DNA of 64,000 nucleotides from Castanea sativa (GCF_040712315.1 NC_134013.1:88170001-88234000); one strand, 5' to 3'; shown: positions 52,251 through 63,988, counted from the first letter of the stretch. Numbers and translations are program-made. The notes: a model not told the origin generated them from the letters alone.

Positions 52251-53576
52251 ATTTTTTTTTTCCTTCTCTACTCAACTTTGTCTTATAAATTATAATGTTT
52301 ATTATGAATTTAGTGATTTTTATTTTTGTGTGTCTTGCTTATTTCATTTTATGTTTTTAGTTTGATATTAAATGTAGTCTATTTAAACTTTTGGTTTGTA
52401 CTCTAAATATTTTATGTGTATTATTGTACTATTTTGGGTGTTAGTTTACTTATCTGTAATTAGTACATAATTTAAATTCTAGATATAAACGTATTTTATG
52501 TCTAAAAATATTTAAAAATATGCCAAATATAAAATTTAATTAATTATTTAATTGCCGTGTCCACGCCGTGTCGTGTCCTTATTTTTCAAAAATTGCCGTA
52601 TCGCCGTATCCGTGTCCGTGTCCGTGTCCGTGTCCGTGCATCATAGGTTATCACAACATTATCTTCAAAGGCAGCAATAACAAGACACATTTGATGCTCT
52701 AATCACTTGGAGCTCTAATTAACAAAAACTGAATGATTGGACATTGTCCTCAATTCATATATGCTAGCCACTGGACTGACCCTATGAAACCAGAATCTAG
52801 GAGATGGTTTAGATACAATAAGGAACTAATGAAGCGTTTTCATCTCTATAAATATCCTTAAATATTTCCTGCATGCTTCCAGATAATCTTAATCCAACTG
52901 TAATGAAAAAACAAAGCAGTAACTCCCTCCATCTCATGTTTTTCCTCTATTCCATTTTGGGATCTCCCAAAACATGGTCATCTTTGATAGGTCAATGAAC
53001 AAAATATTGGTAACTTGCCTACTTCATATTTTATTTTATTTAATAAGTCATGTATCCCTTTTTCGCTAGTTCTGTGTAATTTTAAATTAAGGAGGGTAGT
53101 TTTTATTTGATAGTCAATTCATTAAATGATGATCCCCTAAAATGTTGGATGTTCTGAACGAGACCAACAATATGGGATGGAGGGAGTACCTTCCAATATT
53201 TATTGAACAGAAAACTATTGCTCAAGTAGTTCCATTCCAAATTCTAAGTAGAATATGTAAGTGTTGCTTTTTCTATGCGGTTTCCAAGTATGACGTACTT
53301 GACAGGTTGGTAGTTTCTGTTTTGTTTCAGTTCTACAGTTCGAAAAACACTATCATGTTCGATGATTTGCGAAGAAATTTTGTGATGAACCCACAAAATG
53401 GTTTGATCATCAAGCCATTCAGGAAGGCTCATGCAAACCGGGACAATGATCAGGAGCTTGTGAAGCTTACCCAATACTTGCTGGCCATTGCAGAACTTGA
53501 CGACTTGAGTACACTTAATCATAATCATTGGGAGAGATTCACTGAGGATAATGTCAAAAGACCTAGGCACGCTTGA
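47277..53576 (+). CDS. UBLCP1: Ubiquitin-like domain-containing CTD phosphatase (UBLCP1-like)
   Basis: Six coding exons, 47277-47572, 49139-49289, 49907-50021, 50102-50165, 50489-50654 and 53331-53576, give 345 residues, close to plant and animal UBLCP1. Residues 2-20 are an Ala/Ser repeat, then a ubiquitin-like domain (about 25-98: [16 protein letters not shown]...[12 protein letters not shown]). The HAD-type phosphatase follows with the catalytic DIDYT at 166-170 (nucleophile Asp166, DxDxT), a later MIWSATS block, and the second acidic motif [12 protein letters not shown] in the last exon. In animals the enzyme docks on the 26S proteasome through its UBL and dephosphorylates regulatory-particle subunits in the nucleus; plant function is inferred by homology (Arabidopsis At4g06599). 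Intron 5 (50655-53330) is enlarged by transposons and intron 2 holds an LTR-like segment. Coding exons are intact and all junctions keep phase. Confidence 0.93.
47280..47318 (+). repeat. GCTTCG-type coding repeat (Ala-Ser)
   Basis: A run of GCTTCN / GCTTCG hexamers encodes alternating Ala-Ser at residues 2 to about 14 of UBLCP1. In-frame length variation would be tolerated because the unit is 6 bp. Confidence 0.85.
49400..49715 (+). mobile_element. Probable LTR fragment in UBLCP1 intron 2
   Basis: The segment has LTR-like organisation: a TATA-like TATTTAAGGAACC, an AATAAAAT signal downstream and an end at CCTGCATCA. Its start and target duplication could not be fixed, so the call rests on composition and memory of similar LTRs. 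Confidence 0.35.
51480..51735 (-). mobile_element. Ty1/copia reverse transcriptase fragment in UBLCP1 intron 5
   Basis: The minus strand reads [20 protein letters not shown], then a stop, then [16 protein letters not shown]. This matches the copia RT block usually ending YFLGIEVA...LSQRKY...ETG.LGC.P. Several stops make it dead. It abuts the hAT-like element at 51753. The extent on the low-coordinate side (possibly to about 50900) is unclear. Confidence 0.65.
51753..52646. mobile_element. hAT-like element in UBLCP1 intron 5, 894 bp
   Basis: The left end CTAGGTTGCACCGACACGGC and the reverse complement of the right end CTATGATGCACGGACACGGA match at 16 of 20 bases. The 8-mer GTTATCAC is duplicated exactly (51745-51752 and 52647-52654). 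Subterminal CCGTGT hexamers are repeated near the right end (about 52609-52639). Poly-T/poly-A tracts and an AT/GT microsatellite lie inside. No transposase. Confidence 0.85.
52922..53186. mobile_element. Stowaway MITE, 265 bp, in UBLCP1 intron 5
   Basis: The ends ACTCCCTCCAT and ATGGAGGGAG are inverted and flanked by TA on both sides. This is the CTCCCTCCGT-type terminus of Stowaway (Tc1/mariner) MITEs. It ends 144 bp before the last exon. Confidence 0.85.
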
Positions 53577-56049
53577 AGGTCTTCAAAAAGCTTTAAAGTT
53601 CCAAAATGTTGCTTATATCAACTTTTGAGGTACATATCATAGTTATATTGACTTTTGAGATGCATACGTGCATACTTATATCAACTTTTGAGGTACATAT
53701 GTACATACATAAAATGTATAGCCGTCCTAAAGTTTTGGAACTAAGGATTTGTTGTTAATTTCTATCATTTGGGTTGTTCTGGCCAATATCTGCCAAACAT
53801 TGCCATTTTCAGCTACCAAGTAGGAGTTGCCATGTTGGTAATGTATAATGGTGATAAAATATTTTATAGCAAAAAATAGCTTCCAAGTCTACAGAAAATG
53901 CAAATTAGAATTTTCTTTTTCTTTTGTTTCTTCCAACATGCAACTTGTCAAACAAAAAAAATGTAAGGTGTATGTGTGATAGTTGATCTAATTGATAATA
54001 TTATCAAATTGTGGCGCAGCATATCTGTGCAGAAGCTAATCTAATGCGTTGATGATATGTTTAGAAATATTTATCTTATATTTAGATTCATTTTATATAT
54101 GTTCTATGCCAGATAGTTTTTTATTATTATTATTTAATCTTCAAGTCTTTTTTCCCATTTTCTGTTCGGTCAGAATATTATCCCTAAGTTCTGAGATCTT
54201 GCACTGCATTTTTAATCCTTCCTCTTTCAGTTTCTCTTGTGGTGTGCCTTTTGTTGTGGCTGGGGAAGCAAAAGTTTGTTAGCTTATGTTCATATTCATG
54301 TTATAATGCAGTGTGATTTGTCTAGCCTTTCTAATAATATCTGCTTTCATTTCAGGGGTGCTAGTATTGGGTTCTGATACAGAATAGCTTTTTCATGTTC
54401 CTCTGGTGGGCATGTGCTTAATGATTTCATTTCTGATTCTAAAACAGTTAAAAGCACCTTGTGTTTGTTCCTCTGATGGGAAGGAGATAATTTTATTTTA
54501 TGTGATAAAGAGTTTACTTTCGATGACTCATATGACATATGCTATGTTGTACATAATACTATTTGTATAATTTTGTTTTTCTAAGTTTGATCATTTGCAT
54601 CAGGAGGGGACAGAGTTATGGAGTTTCATTATATTAAAAACGGAAATGACTATTACACACTGTATCTGTATGCACACAACATACACACAAATCACTTTTT
54701 GCAAAAAATGATTTGTGTGCAAAAAGTGATTTGTGTACATTATGTGCATTAAGTGGTGTGTACTAAACAGTAAACACCACTAATGCCTTATTTTGTTATA
54801 GACGTAATTCCAAGGGCTCTCACATTTTGATTCATATTTTTCGTACGTGGTGTTACACCAAATTCTGCCCTGAATTATCTAATTAGAGTGCGTATATATA
54901 AGTACTTTATAAGGGAACGCACATAAAAAATGAATTACATAAACAAAGGTTAAATCTAATAAGCGTCTCATAGTTGAAGTGACGTGGCATATAAGAACTA
55001 GGGTTCATATGTCCTCTTCTCTATTGTATTACCAATAAATAAATAAATTAATCAATGTTGCATATACTATATAATATATACACAAAACTCCCACTTTTAC
55101 GGAGTTTAAAGAAGGTGATTGGTAGACAACTTTATTCTCAATTATTTTTTGGAGTGCCAAATTACATAAATAATAATATGAAAAATCAGAAGATATATGC
55201 CTCCAATGAGAGGTATCTTATGATATATCTTTCTCATAATGTGTGACGTCATATGTGTAGGATCAATGTACATATTTTGAGAGGAAAGTCTTATAAGACC
55301 CACTTATAAGATAATTTTTGTAATATTAAATTTACACATAAAATACGTATTAAGAATATAAAAAATATGAAATCTAATGATAAGATTTTTGAAATATGTA
55401 GTCATATTAATTTTTTTAATTAGAGCAAAGTTTGTAGCCAAATTTTGCTGGTATAAATTTGGTATTTATGCAATATGGGCTTTGCACATTGACTGTCAAG
55501 GGCTTGAATTGAAAAGAAAAAAAAAAAAAAAAAAACCCCAAGTAAAGAAGTTCCATCTATGAAAAATATATAGTTCATATACAAATAATATGGTATAATA
55601 AATACTTATTATTAAGAAACAAAATTATCAAATTTAATATCTAAAAAATAAAACAAAGAAAAAATATAGGCTAAAATGTAGAACCTTTATTCGGTTTTTC
55701 ATTAATTTTTGTTATATGTTGCGGTTACTTTTTTTAATTTAAAAATTTTTTCTTTTAACTTGTTTTAATAACAAAAAAATTTAATTAATAATTAAAAAAT
55801 ATTTTTTAGATTTCTTTTTTCAAAATTTTTAAAAAATAGTTGACAAAAATACCTTAATTAAATAAATATATGAAAAGTTGGAGGATCGAAACGAGTCATA
55901 ACGAAGAAATGGATGAGTTTTGCATTTTAACTCAAAAAATATATATATTATGTTAAAATTGAATACTTTCTTTGTTTAGTTTTCTCAAAGAGACAAACAT
56001 ATACTCTACTTCACAGTCTCCTCCTCAGCGATCCGAATAGGTTAAATCA
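53577..56049. other. Intergenic region between UBLCP1 and mitochondrial L2 genes
   Basis: UBLCP1 3' UTR (with a GACTTTTGAGRTRCATA-like motif repeated around 53610-53700), then AT-rich DNA with a foldback at 54669-54752. No gene was recognised. Confidence 0.5.
54669..54752. repeat. Foldback with 19-bp perfect inner arms
   Basis: ACACAAATCACTTTTTGCA (54685-54703) and its exact reverse complement (54718-54736) flank a 14-nt loop. Weaker pairing (TGCACANAA...) extends the arms to about 35 bp. The loop repeats part of the arm (ATGATTTGTGTG), so local duplication contributed. Confidence 0.8.
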
Positions 56050-57317
56050 ATGGCTCTTCGGCGAGCTTCATCGACTCTCCTCAACAAACTCGTTCACTCT
56101 ACGACACGCCAATCTGTCCACAACAACGTTGCTCCTCATCGCAATTTCTCCTCCGGTACTTCTCTTATTTCACAACTCTCTTTTTGACCCTCTGTTTGGT
56201 TTCCGAGAAAACCGTCGGAAAATTAGTTTTTTTTTTCTTCTTCTTTTTTCTTATTAGTATTTGGTTGCTGAGAAAACTGAGGGGGAGAATGGAAATGAAG
56301 TAGCTAACTCAATGGAAACTGAAAATGAAGGAAATGAAATTTTTTTTAAGCGTAGTTGGTGTTTGGTTGCTGAGAAAACTGTGGGAGAGAATGGAAACCG
56401 AAAAATCTAATCCTTTTTTTGGGGTCAAATTTACTGTTTGGTTGCAAAGAAAATGAAGGAAATGTTGGAATTTCTGAATCTGTGATGAACTTCTATTTAC
56501 TTGGCCCTAATTGCTGTATTAATCTCATTTGGGGGTTTGAATCCAAGTTTCTGTTTGATTGCTGTGAAAATGGAAAATAAAATTTGAAACTTCAATATTA
56601 TTGTTGTTTTGGTTCTTGGGAAATTGAAGCTCTACTTAACTAAGTCAAAGAGAAAAAAGAATAAGAATTCAACCCAAGTAGCCTTACATGTTGTGTTAGG
56701 CTTCTATATGAGTGCATTGCTTTATTATCAGGAAAGTAACTAATCAGAGTACATAAATATTGAACAAAATCTTATTTTTCTTTGTTTCACTTTTCATAGA
56801 TGTAGTTGGAAGTGGTACTCATAGTTTGCGTGAGAGCATGATGAACCAGATGCTTCATCTTGACATAAATTCACAAATTGGGAGTTGTATGCCGCTTGCT
56901 GCTATGCGTATTGGAACAATGATCCACAACATTGAGGTCAACCCGGGTCAAGGTGGCAAGCTAGTTCGAGCTGCAGGAACCTGTGCAAAGATCTTGAAAG
57001 AGCCGACGTCTAGATACTGTTTAATTAAACTGCCTTCAGGTGCTGAGAAGTTGATTGATTCTCGGTGCCGGGCCACAATTGGTATGGTGTCAAACCCAAG
57101 TCATGGGGCTCGAAAGCTCAGGAAGGCTGGGCAGAGCCGGTGGTTGGGTCGAAGACCAGTAGTTAGAGGAGTGGCTATGAATCCCGTTGATCATCCTCAT
57201 GGTGGAGGTGAGGGTCGGAGCAAGAGTAGTGGGAATCATGGAAGGTGTTCTCTTACTCCTTGGGGCAAGCCATGTAAGTCTGGGTACAAGACTGGACCCC
57301 TGAAGCGCAGAAAGTAG
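56050..57317 (+). CDS. Mitochondrial ribosomal protein L2, C-terminal part (nuclear gene)
   Basis: Two coding exons, 56050-56155 and 56800-57317, join to 207 residues. Residues 1 to about 36 (MALRRASSTLLNKLVHSTTR, then NFSSD) are an Arg/Ser-rich mitochondrial presequence encoded mainly by exon 1. The rest is the C-terminal half of ribosomal protein L2 (uL2): LAAMRIGTMIHNIEVNPGQG, ILKEPTSRYCLIKLPSG, KAGQSRWLGRRPVVRGVAMN and the diagnostic PVDHPHGGGEGR loop near the peptidyl-transferase centre. The N-terminal half of L2 is missing. In many eudicots L2 is split, with the 5' part still encoded in the mitochondrion and the 3' part transferred to the nucleus, and this gene fits that. The likely Arabidopsis counterpart is At2g44065. 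The open frame upstream of exon 2 in the intron is accidental. Confidence 0.93.
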
Positions 57318-59367
57318 TGTCAAAACATTTTCTTTGTTTTGATACTCTACAATGGATTCTAGTTTTTCTTTTCATGCTTCACAGATGCGATTAATATTTG
57401 CACACACTGTCTTGACCAATTAGACTGTTTTAGGAGATGTTTAAATTTCCTTTCAAGAGAAGTTTGTTTGTGGATTTAGTTGCTTATTGTTCAATTTTGA
57501 TGGTTTTTTAGATGAATGTCATCGCCTTGCCATAAGAATTTGAAGTCTATTCTGTTATCGAAAACAATTGAATGAGTTTTGCATTGCGATAATTTCTATT
57601 GGCCTTTTGTGTTCTTAATCTGATCATAGACCATGTATATGTTTATACTCTCTCTCTCTCTCTCCCCCGCCACTAACCCACCCCCCCCCCCCCCCCCCCC
57701 AAAAAAAAATTGTCTATATTCTGCACCAATACTGACATAATCAAAATGTTCAAGGTAGGGCATCAATGAAAAAAATACGTTTTTAGATAAGCAGGGTGGA
57801 TTGTCTTCCCTACTGCTATTTTTAAAATGTAAAGGCTGCAAATTCATTGTCATGTAAGCTACCTTACCACATCTTCACTGATGCATAAGTTTGCAATTGA
57901 AGCATACTTTCCTCCTCATGGACCTGTCATTCACTTATACTTGCAAATTACTAATGGCTGCTAGGTTTCTAGCCAAGGGTAATTCGTCTAGAAAAGTATC
58001 AAGTACACACAAAAAGTAAAGGCTTACCTCTAGTGATATGGCTTTACAATTTGTAGTAAAAATGATTGTGGAATTAGGTGTACACTATAATTATGGAAAA
58101 ATTGAAGGTTTCTAGCCAAGGGCATCTCTGGGTTTACAAACCCCCTTAATGCTTTGATCTGGTCTTGCTTTAGTGTTACAAGTTGCTGGGAAGGTATCAA
58201 TAATATTTTTCACTTCTTCCTTTTCCATGCCCATGTTTTATTAGAAAGCCAAATCATTTTTTCACTTCGGATACATGAACATTTTTGACAGTGTCTCCTC
58301 TCATTTCCCATGGTCAAATTTAACAGGTTAAATGTCATTTTATATCACCTCCTTTAAAATTATCAACTAGTGTACTTTTGCATTAAGCATTTCAAAAACT
58401 TTTTCTTGTTTTCACAATTGGTATTTCAACAATCAATCAACACGAAGAAGAAGAAGAAAAGCAACTGCAATAGGGGGTGGTCATCAGCCTTCCCCAAAAC
58501 CATGCCAAATTGGTAGATTCAAAAGAGAGAAGGTCACACATTATTATTTAATTTTCATTCCGGTGGAGGAAATTAAGTAATTTGGAAGTAGTAGCTTTGT
58601 CTGAAAGAGATACAAAACACTTGCGATAATGTAATAGCTTAAGAATGAATTAATTATCAGACAAGATATTTAAAGCCAAGATTGAGGAGGTATTGGGTTT
58701 TCTCCAATGTCATATTTCTAAAAGAAGGGATGCATAATATCTGATTCTACCAAGGATATGATAGATGAATAAACAGTCTATTCCTCATTTTTACTTGAGA
58801 TTTCTAACAATAGGACATTTAGATGGAAGTATTTTAGTAAAACCAGATGTGCAAATGTTATTATACCTGAATCAACAATTCTTTTAATGCTAAAGAGTAC
58901 TCTATAATTTGCCTTTCTACTCTGACTGGTGACATAAAAGCTTAACAAAACTATGAATGCCTAGTATAAATCCAAGTAAAGTAATCCAAGAAATTAAAGC
59001 TAAAATCCAGGATCCCATTAAAAAAAAAAAATCTGAAATCCGAGATAATGCTAAAGCAATGTAACACATATCCAAACTCATAACATATACCTAGAAGGCT
59101 AGAACCTTTCTATCTTAGTCTTCATTTCAACTCATTGATGTTTAACTCATCCATTGGAAGACGATTGACGGGATTTGGAATGATACTCATGAGATCAATG
59201 AGATTGATATTCAAATATTTCTTCTTAGAACGTACTGATTCAACCCCATAAGTGGGCCCACCACCCCAGTGCATAAAGTTGGCAGAGAAATGCTTAACCT
59301 CTGGATCACTGCTTACCCTGCAATTGAGAAGAAGCAGCTTGCATATTGCTGTCCATAGGCCACACTA
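57318..59367. other. Intergenic region between L2 and MAPKKK genes
   Basis: Holds the convergent 3' ends of the two genes. A pure C20 run followed by A9 is at 57681-57709. Nothing else was recognised. Confidence 0.5.
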
Positions 59368-60381
59368 TCATTTTCCATAACCCCATCCAAGTTGCCAGTT
59401 ACCATAATAATGGGCATGCCCATGCAGCATTGAAGGAAAAGCATAAAATCCAGGAGGAGGAAGCAAAGTTTCTGAGGAAGACAGTCTCCTTGAAATTGAT
59501 GCAGAACAACCAAGACAGGTTTTTGTAGATATCAAACATTCAGTTTCAATGATGAAAGGGTGGTTCAGTAGCATCTCAGCAGTCCACCTCTTTGTAGGAT
59601 CTCTTACAAAACACTTCCTCAAGAAATCTTTCCCAAGTTCCGACATAGTTTCGGGTATTTTTGGCGGCTCCTTTCCAAAAACAATTTGAAACATTAAGTC
59701 TTCTAGACCTGTACAGTTCCATGCATGCTTTCCAGTAATCATCTCAATTACTGTACATCCCAAAGACCATATATCCAAAGGAGCTTCAATTTCACCTAAT
59801 GCAACAGATTCTGGAGACATATATATAGGAGTTCCCCGAAAGCAAAACTTTCTATTCACAAAACCATTCTCCTCTCTCGGAATTTTCGATATTCCAAAAT
59901 CAGCAATCTTAACAGCATTGCCTCTACCAGCTTTGGAACGAAAAACAAGAATATTTGCTGGCTTCAGGTCGCAATGTACGTAACCTTTTTCATGAATGCA
60001 GCGAAGCCCTTTAACAATCATCCGAGTATACCTTTGCACATCATATTCCACTAATTTTCCTCCAGTTTTCTTGATTAAATCTTCAAGGGTGCCTTCCGAT
60101 GCATACTCTAGCTGCAAGTTATAGAACCCTACGCCACTTTCAATAGTCAAATCGTTTCCAAAATAATGAACAATCTCAGGGCAGTCAACCAAGTCTTGCA
60201 AGATTTTGGCCTCCTTTTGAAGCGATAAAGAGTTTTGACAAACCGCTGACTTGATAGCTATCAAGCCAGAAAAAGGAGAGGAGAAAGCGGAACCGACTCG
60301 GTTTGCAATTGCTAAATACACAGTTCCGTAGGATCCTTTTCCAAGAACTTGAATTTTTGACCACTTCATGTCATGTGCCAT
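59368..60381 (-). CDS. MAPKKK17-21-like protein kinase
   Basis: A single-exon 337-residue kinase. ATG 60381 (MAHDMKWSK) is the first ATG; the open frame continues upstream to 60462 only through non-ATG codons. Met at 60369 (MKWSKIQVLG) would match the very short lead of the family even better. Motifs are a glycine loop at 14-19 (GKGSYG), ATP Lys at 44, helix-C Glu at about 57, catalytic HCDLKPAN at 136-143 (Asp138), DFG at 161-163, GTPIYMSPE at 183-191 and the DIWSLGCTVIEMITG block. The Cys in HCD and the form of the activation segment place it in the plant MEKK-like MAPKKK17-21 group, which works upstream of MKK3-type modules in stress and ABA signalling in Arabidopsis. Kinase residues are complete. 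The short tail (about 290-337) is Ser-, Tyr- and Trp-rich, without a known domain. Confidence 0.9.
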   Translation of the reverse strand: MAHDMKWSKIQVLGKGSYGTVYLAIANRVGSAFSSPFSGLIAIKSAVCQNSLSLQKEAKILQDLVDCPEIVHYFGNDLTIESGVGFYNLQLEYASEGTLEDLIKKTGGKLVEYDVQRYTRMIVKGLRCIHEKGYVHCDLKPANILVFRSKAGRGNAVKIADFGISKIPREENGFVNRKFCFRGTPIYMSPESVALGEIEAPLDIWSLGCTVIEMITGKHAWNCTGLEDLMFQIVFGKEPPKIPETMSELGKDFLRKCFVRDPTKRWTAEMLLNHPFIIETECLISTKTCLGCSASISRRLSSSETLLPPPGFYAFPSMLHGHAHYYGNWQLGWGYGK

Positions 60382-60462
60382 ATTGAATTGATAAAGCAAC
60401 TTTTGAATGAAGGGGGTCTTGTTTTTCTTTGAAGTACGAGGTATGAAGTATTTGTGAGGCAC

Positions 60463-63190
60463 GAAATCAACGAAACTTTTTTTTTCTTTGAAGTACTTGT
60501 GAGGTTATTGAGGATTGATTTATCTTGAAAGAGCTTTTTGTTAATATATAAGTTTGCGAGGTCGGTCATTTGTGAGGTCGGTGAAGATGACCGTCTGGCC
60601 TTCGGATTCTAAGATAGAAGGTAATTTTCTTTAGAAAGTTTTATTTTTTTCCTTTTTTTTTTTTTTAAGAAGTTTTTATGGAGCCTCACTAGACAAAATA
60701 CAAAATATTACAGAAATAATATTAAAAACAAAAGTAGTTACAAAGATAAATTCGTGAAAAAGATACATTGAGACTTGAGGATGAAGAATTTGTAGAAACA
60801 AAAGAAATCGGATGGAGGGTGTATATATATATTATACTTGGTCAGTTTGGTTTAAAGTTCTCCAAGTTGCTGATAGTAGTTGGTTTATCGTGTAAAAAGT
60901 TTTCTAGATAGCTGAGTAATATAGTCGGTTTAAAACTCTTCGGTCATAGAGTCATAGTAGTCATTTAAAACTCTCCTTTGACATAATAAATATATAAATA
61001 AGAAAGTGATGTGAAAAATTATGAAGCTAATAAAGTTTATGTGGCAAAATATTAAAAAGTTAATTAATTTTCAAACGTCATCAAACGTCTTCTATCTATG
61101 TCTATATATCTATATCTACATAATAACTAATAGTCGAAACATTTAATTTTTTATTGATCACTTCTCATTGCGCCACGTGGCTACATAAATTTATGCCACA
61201 CGTTTACATTTAAAAACCTCACAGTTGTATCTTTCCATTTTACAGAATAAGAGGGCTTGGCTTAAATTATTGCAACGTTTACTTTTAAAAACACTAAATA
61301 TTGTGCCTTTTCGTGAAATAAAGGAAATGCTTTACTTATATTTTCACTTGCCCAGCAGGTACAAACTATCAAACAAAGGATCCGGATCCTCTTCATTTCA
61401 ATATGAAATGGAGAGTTTCTAGTTAAGGGTTGACATTGATTTAAAATCAATCTCTGACCTAAAATCAGCCACGCCATTTAAAACACACTTAACAGAGAAA
61501 TGAGTCATAATTAACGTTAGTTTTCAACGTTTGTTCTCTCTATGGGTTCTCACTTTCTCTGTCTTTCTTATCATAGATCCATGGCTCCTTTAACTTTTAC
61601 CCACACAACCATTGAGCCGACATCACTACAACGCTAATGCTTTGACAACCTCTCCACCCCAGTCGTGAATCGATGGTTTTTCGGCTATGGTTGGCCTTTG
61701 TTGAGAATGAGATGAGTGAGAGAGCCCAGAGTCAAAAGAAGAAAGCCCAGCCATGGCCGACTTCTCCTTGCACGCACATCACCGCCATCGACAGATCTTA
61801 TGATCGGAATCACCCTGAATATCTAGTAATGAAGTTTTGATATTAGTTTTCTAAACCCCACCCCCAAAAAAATAAAATTTGAGTAGTTCAAAATTTGATA
61901 TTTGATATATGGTTTTGTTCTTTCTTTTCTTGTTTTCTTTGTCAAAGAGCATTCTTATGTTTTATTTATAGCACTAAAGATTATCCCTTACTTTGATTGA
62001 ATTTTTTTCCTTTCCTTGCTATAGATCTGTGGTAACTGTAGTAGGTGTATATGCGCTTCTCTCATCTCGGTTTCTCTCTCTTTTTACCCTTGGATCTCAT
62101 TTTATTTCAGTTTTGGTCAATTTGATGACTGTGTTTCCTTGTTGAGTATAAAGCTTGATGATTTTGCTTGAATTAGAAATTTGGGGTTTGTGGGTCTCTA
62201 GGCTTTGGCATTAGCTAAGAGTAAGTTCTGATATCAATTGATTGAAAAAATCATAAAATCTTTTTTTCATTTAAGTTATATATTTATAAAATTGTATATA
62301 AAATAAAAATGTTAAATAAACTGTATATAAAATTTTGTTAAACTTTGAAGTTTCAAAATATAAAATCTATGCAGACTATCTTGGGGAAAACATGACTGAT
62401 TTGAATGCTTAATGTAAGTTTGGTAGCTATCAGGATGATAATTGCAATTTGAAATGAGCTTTTATGGTTATTGCTTTTTAATTCATTGATTAGTTGTTAA
62501 AGAGTTTTGGTCGTTCGTGGGGTTCAATGGATAATAAACTTCATTTGGAAAGGTCTCTTTGGAAGGCATAGAAGTAGTGTTACTAGGATAACCAATTCCT
62601 ATTTGTTTATATGGACTTTGTTAATAATATGAATTTTTATTTTTAGCTTGTAATTATTTATGCTGCTTGTATATAGATTTCCTCCTTTTTTTTAAAAGAA
62701 TAAAGAACGTATCACTTGTCAAATAAAAAAGGCTTAAATGAGGTAATCTTAAACTCTCTTTTCACAGTTTGGTTTTGTGTTTACAAGAATTGATATATTA
62801 TTAAAGACTTCTCTTGGAATTGATCGAATCCATCTTGTTGTAAAATTTGTCTGAAACCAAAGTCTCTAGCTCTAATTGAAGCCTCCACGATTGCATCCTG
62901 AACTGCTACTAGGTAAGATGCTGAAACACTACTCGCTCCCCCACTGAAGATTAAATCTACCCTGAAGTCCTTTGCTTCATATGCAAAATCACTCCATTTG
63001 AATTTCCTTTTCCAGCTTGATGATGAGTTGCCAATCCTTGTTGGAGACAAGGTTTTGAGTCAGCTAGCTGTGATCTTGAGATTGGGATTGTCCATTTTTA
63101 AAGGCCTCCTGATACCTGAGTGAAAGAAGGCTTGAAAATTGTTAAAGAACTTTGCTAGGACTTGAAAATTGTTCAGTGCTAAGACCTACC
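60463..63190. other. Intergenic region with repeat debris
   Basis: AT-rich. It includes a T-rich tract (60645-60668), a palindrome AGGATCCGGATCCT at 61378-61391 and a possible coding fragment at 62781-63100. The segment 61060-61220, with GCGCCACGTGGCTAC, resembles a dispersed repeat. No intact gene. Confidence 0.45.
62781..63101 (-). pseudogene. Unidentified coding-like fragment, possibly retroelement RNase H
   Basis: The minus-strand frame opens at ATG about 63096 (MDNPNLKITAS), hits a stop, and continues as PTRIGNSSSSWKRKFKWSDF, then SASYLVAVQDAIVEASIRAR, DFGFRQI. The last part (alternating helix, then ARDFGFRQ) faintly resembles the helix of LINE RNase H domains, but the catalytic motifs are not visible. 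I do not recognise the family with confidence. Confidence 0.25.
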
Positions 63191-63199
63191 TATGCTGTG

Positions 63200-63496
63200 C
63201 AGGGAAGTCAGTTTCGTACTGTATCGGCCGGTATGGTTGGTATTTATTGTTCTGGTACCTTGACCAGTACAGAAACAAGGTTGTTTCGTGCTGAAAAATA
63301 TACCGGCCTATACCGGGTTATTTCGGCCATACCGGAGAAAATATCGATTTTCGGCCGATAAATGCATACCAGACCGGAAAAAGAAAAGTGTTTTTTTTTT
63401 TTCACTCTCACCTTCCACCGGTGACATTCTATACATTCTCTACCTCAAGTCAGGGCCGTGGACTGATTTTGGCTGCTGCTACTTCATCTTCATCTC

Positions 63497-63541
<45 letters not shown>

Positions 63542-63988
63542 TCAAAACTCTCAAATGATATTTGCACGCCCAAGAAATAAAATTTACAGCTAGCATGTTT
63601 TTAAAAACCCTTCAAACTAACATTTACTGATAGTTTGGTACTTTACAGCTAGCATATTTTGACTTTTGTTACCTAATGAATTACAATTTTAAAAGCCCCA
63701 CACGTGATGGCAGCGTTCTTATTTTTAATAAAGTATAATATTCATCTGATTGTTATCTATTACTTTTTATTGGGCTTGGATTAGAATTATTGGTTAAGAA
63801 TTGAGTCATTGATAATATGGTTATATAACTTATATTTATGATATTTAATCAATAAAATTTAAATTAATGAATATATATTTATTTATAACGGTAAACCCGA
63901 AATGGTACACCGGTATTGATTGGTACATGAAATATATCGTACCACTGGCCAAACCGGTACAGTTTTCGGTATGGTATTGACTTCCTTG
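63200..63988. mobile_element. hAT-like element, 789 bp
   Basis: The left end CAGGGAAGTCAGT and the reverse complement of the right end CAAGGAAGTCAAT are inverted. Flanking 8-mers ATGCTGTG (63192-63199) and ATACTGTG (63989-63996) differ by one base. Both subterminal regions are rich in ACCGG/CCGGT words (for example TACCGGCC and ACCGGTAC). A CT microsatellite is at about 63493-63536. No transposase. Confidence 0.78.

Noticed and set aside
51742..52365. Overlapping 120-160-codon frames on both strands
   Set aside because: They run through poly-A/T tracts and CT runs inside the hAT-like element in a UBLCP1 intron.
57681..57709. C20-A9 tract as a biological signal
   Set aside because: Homopolymers of this kind are often unstable or assembly-limited; no function is implied.
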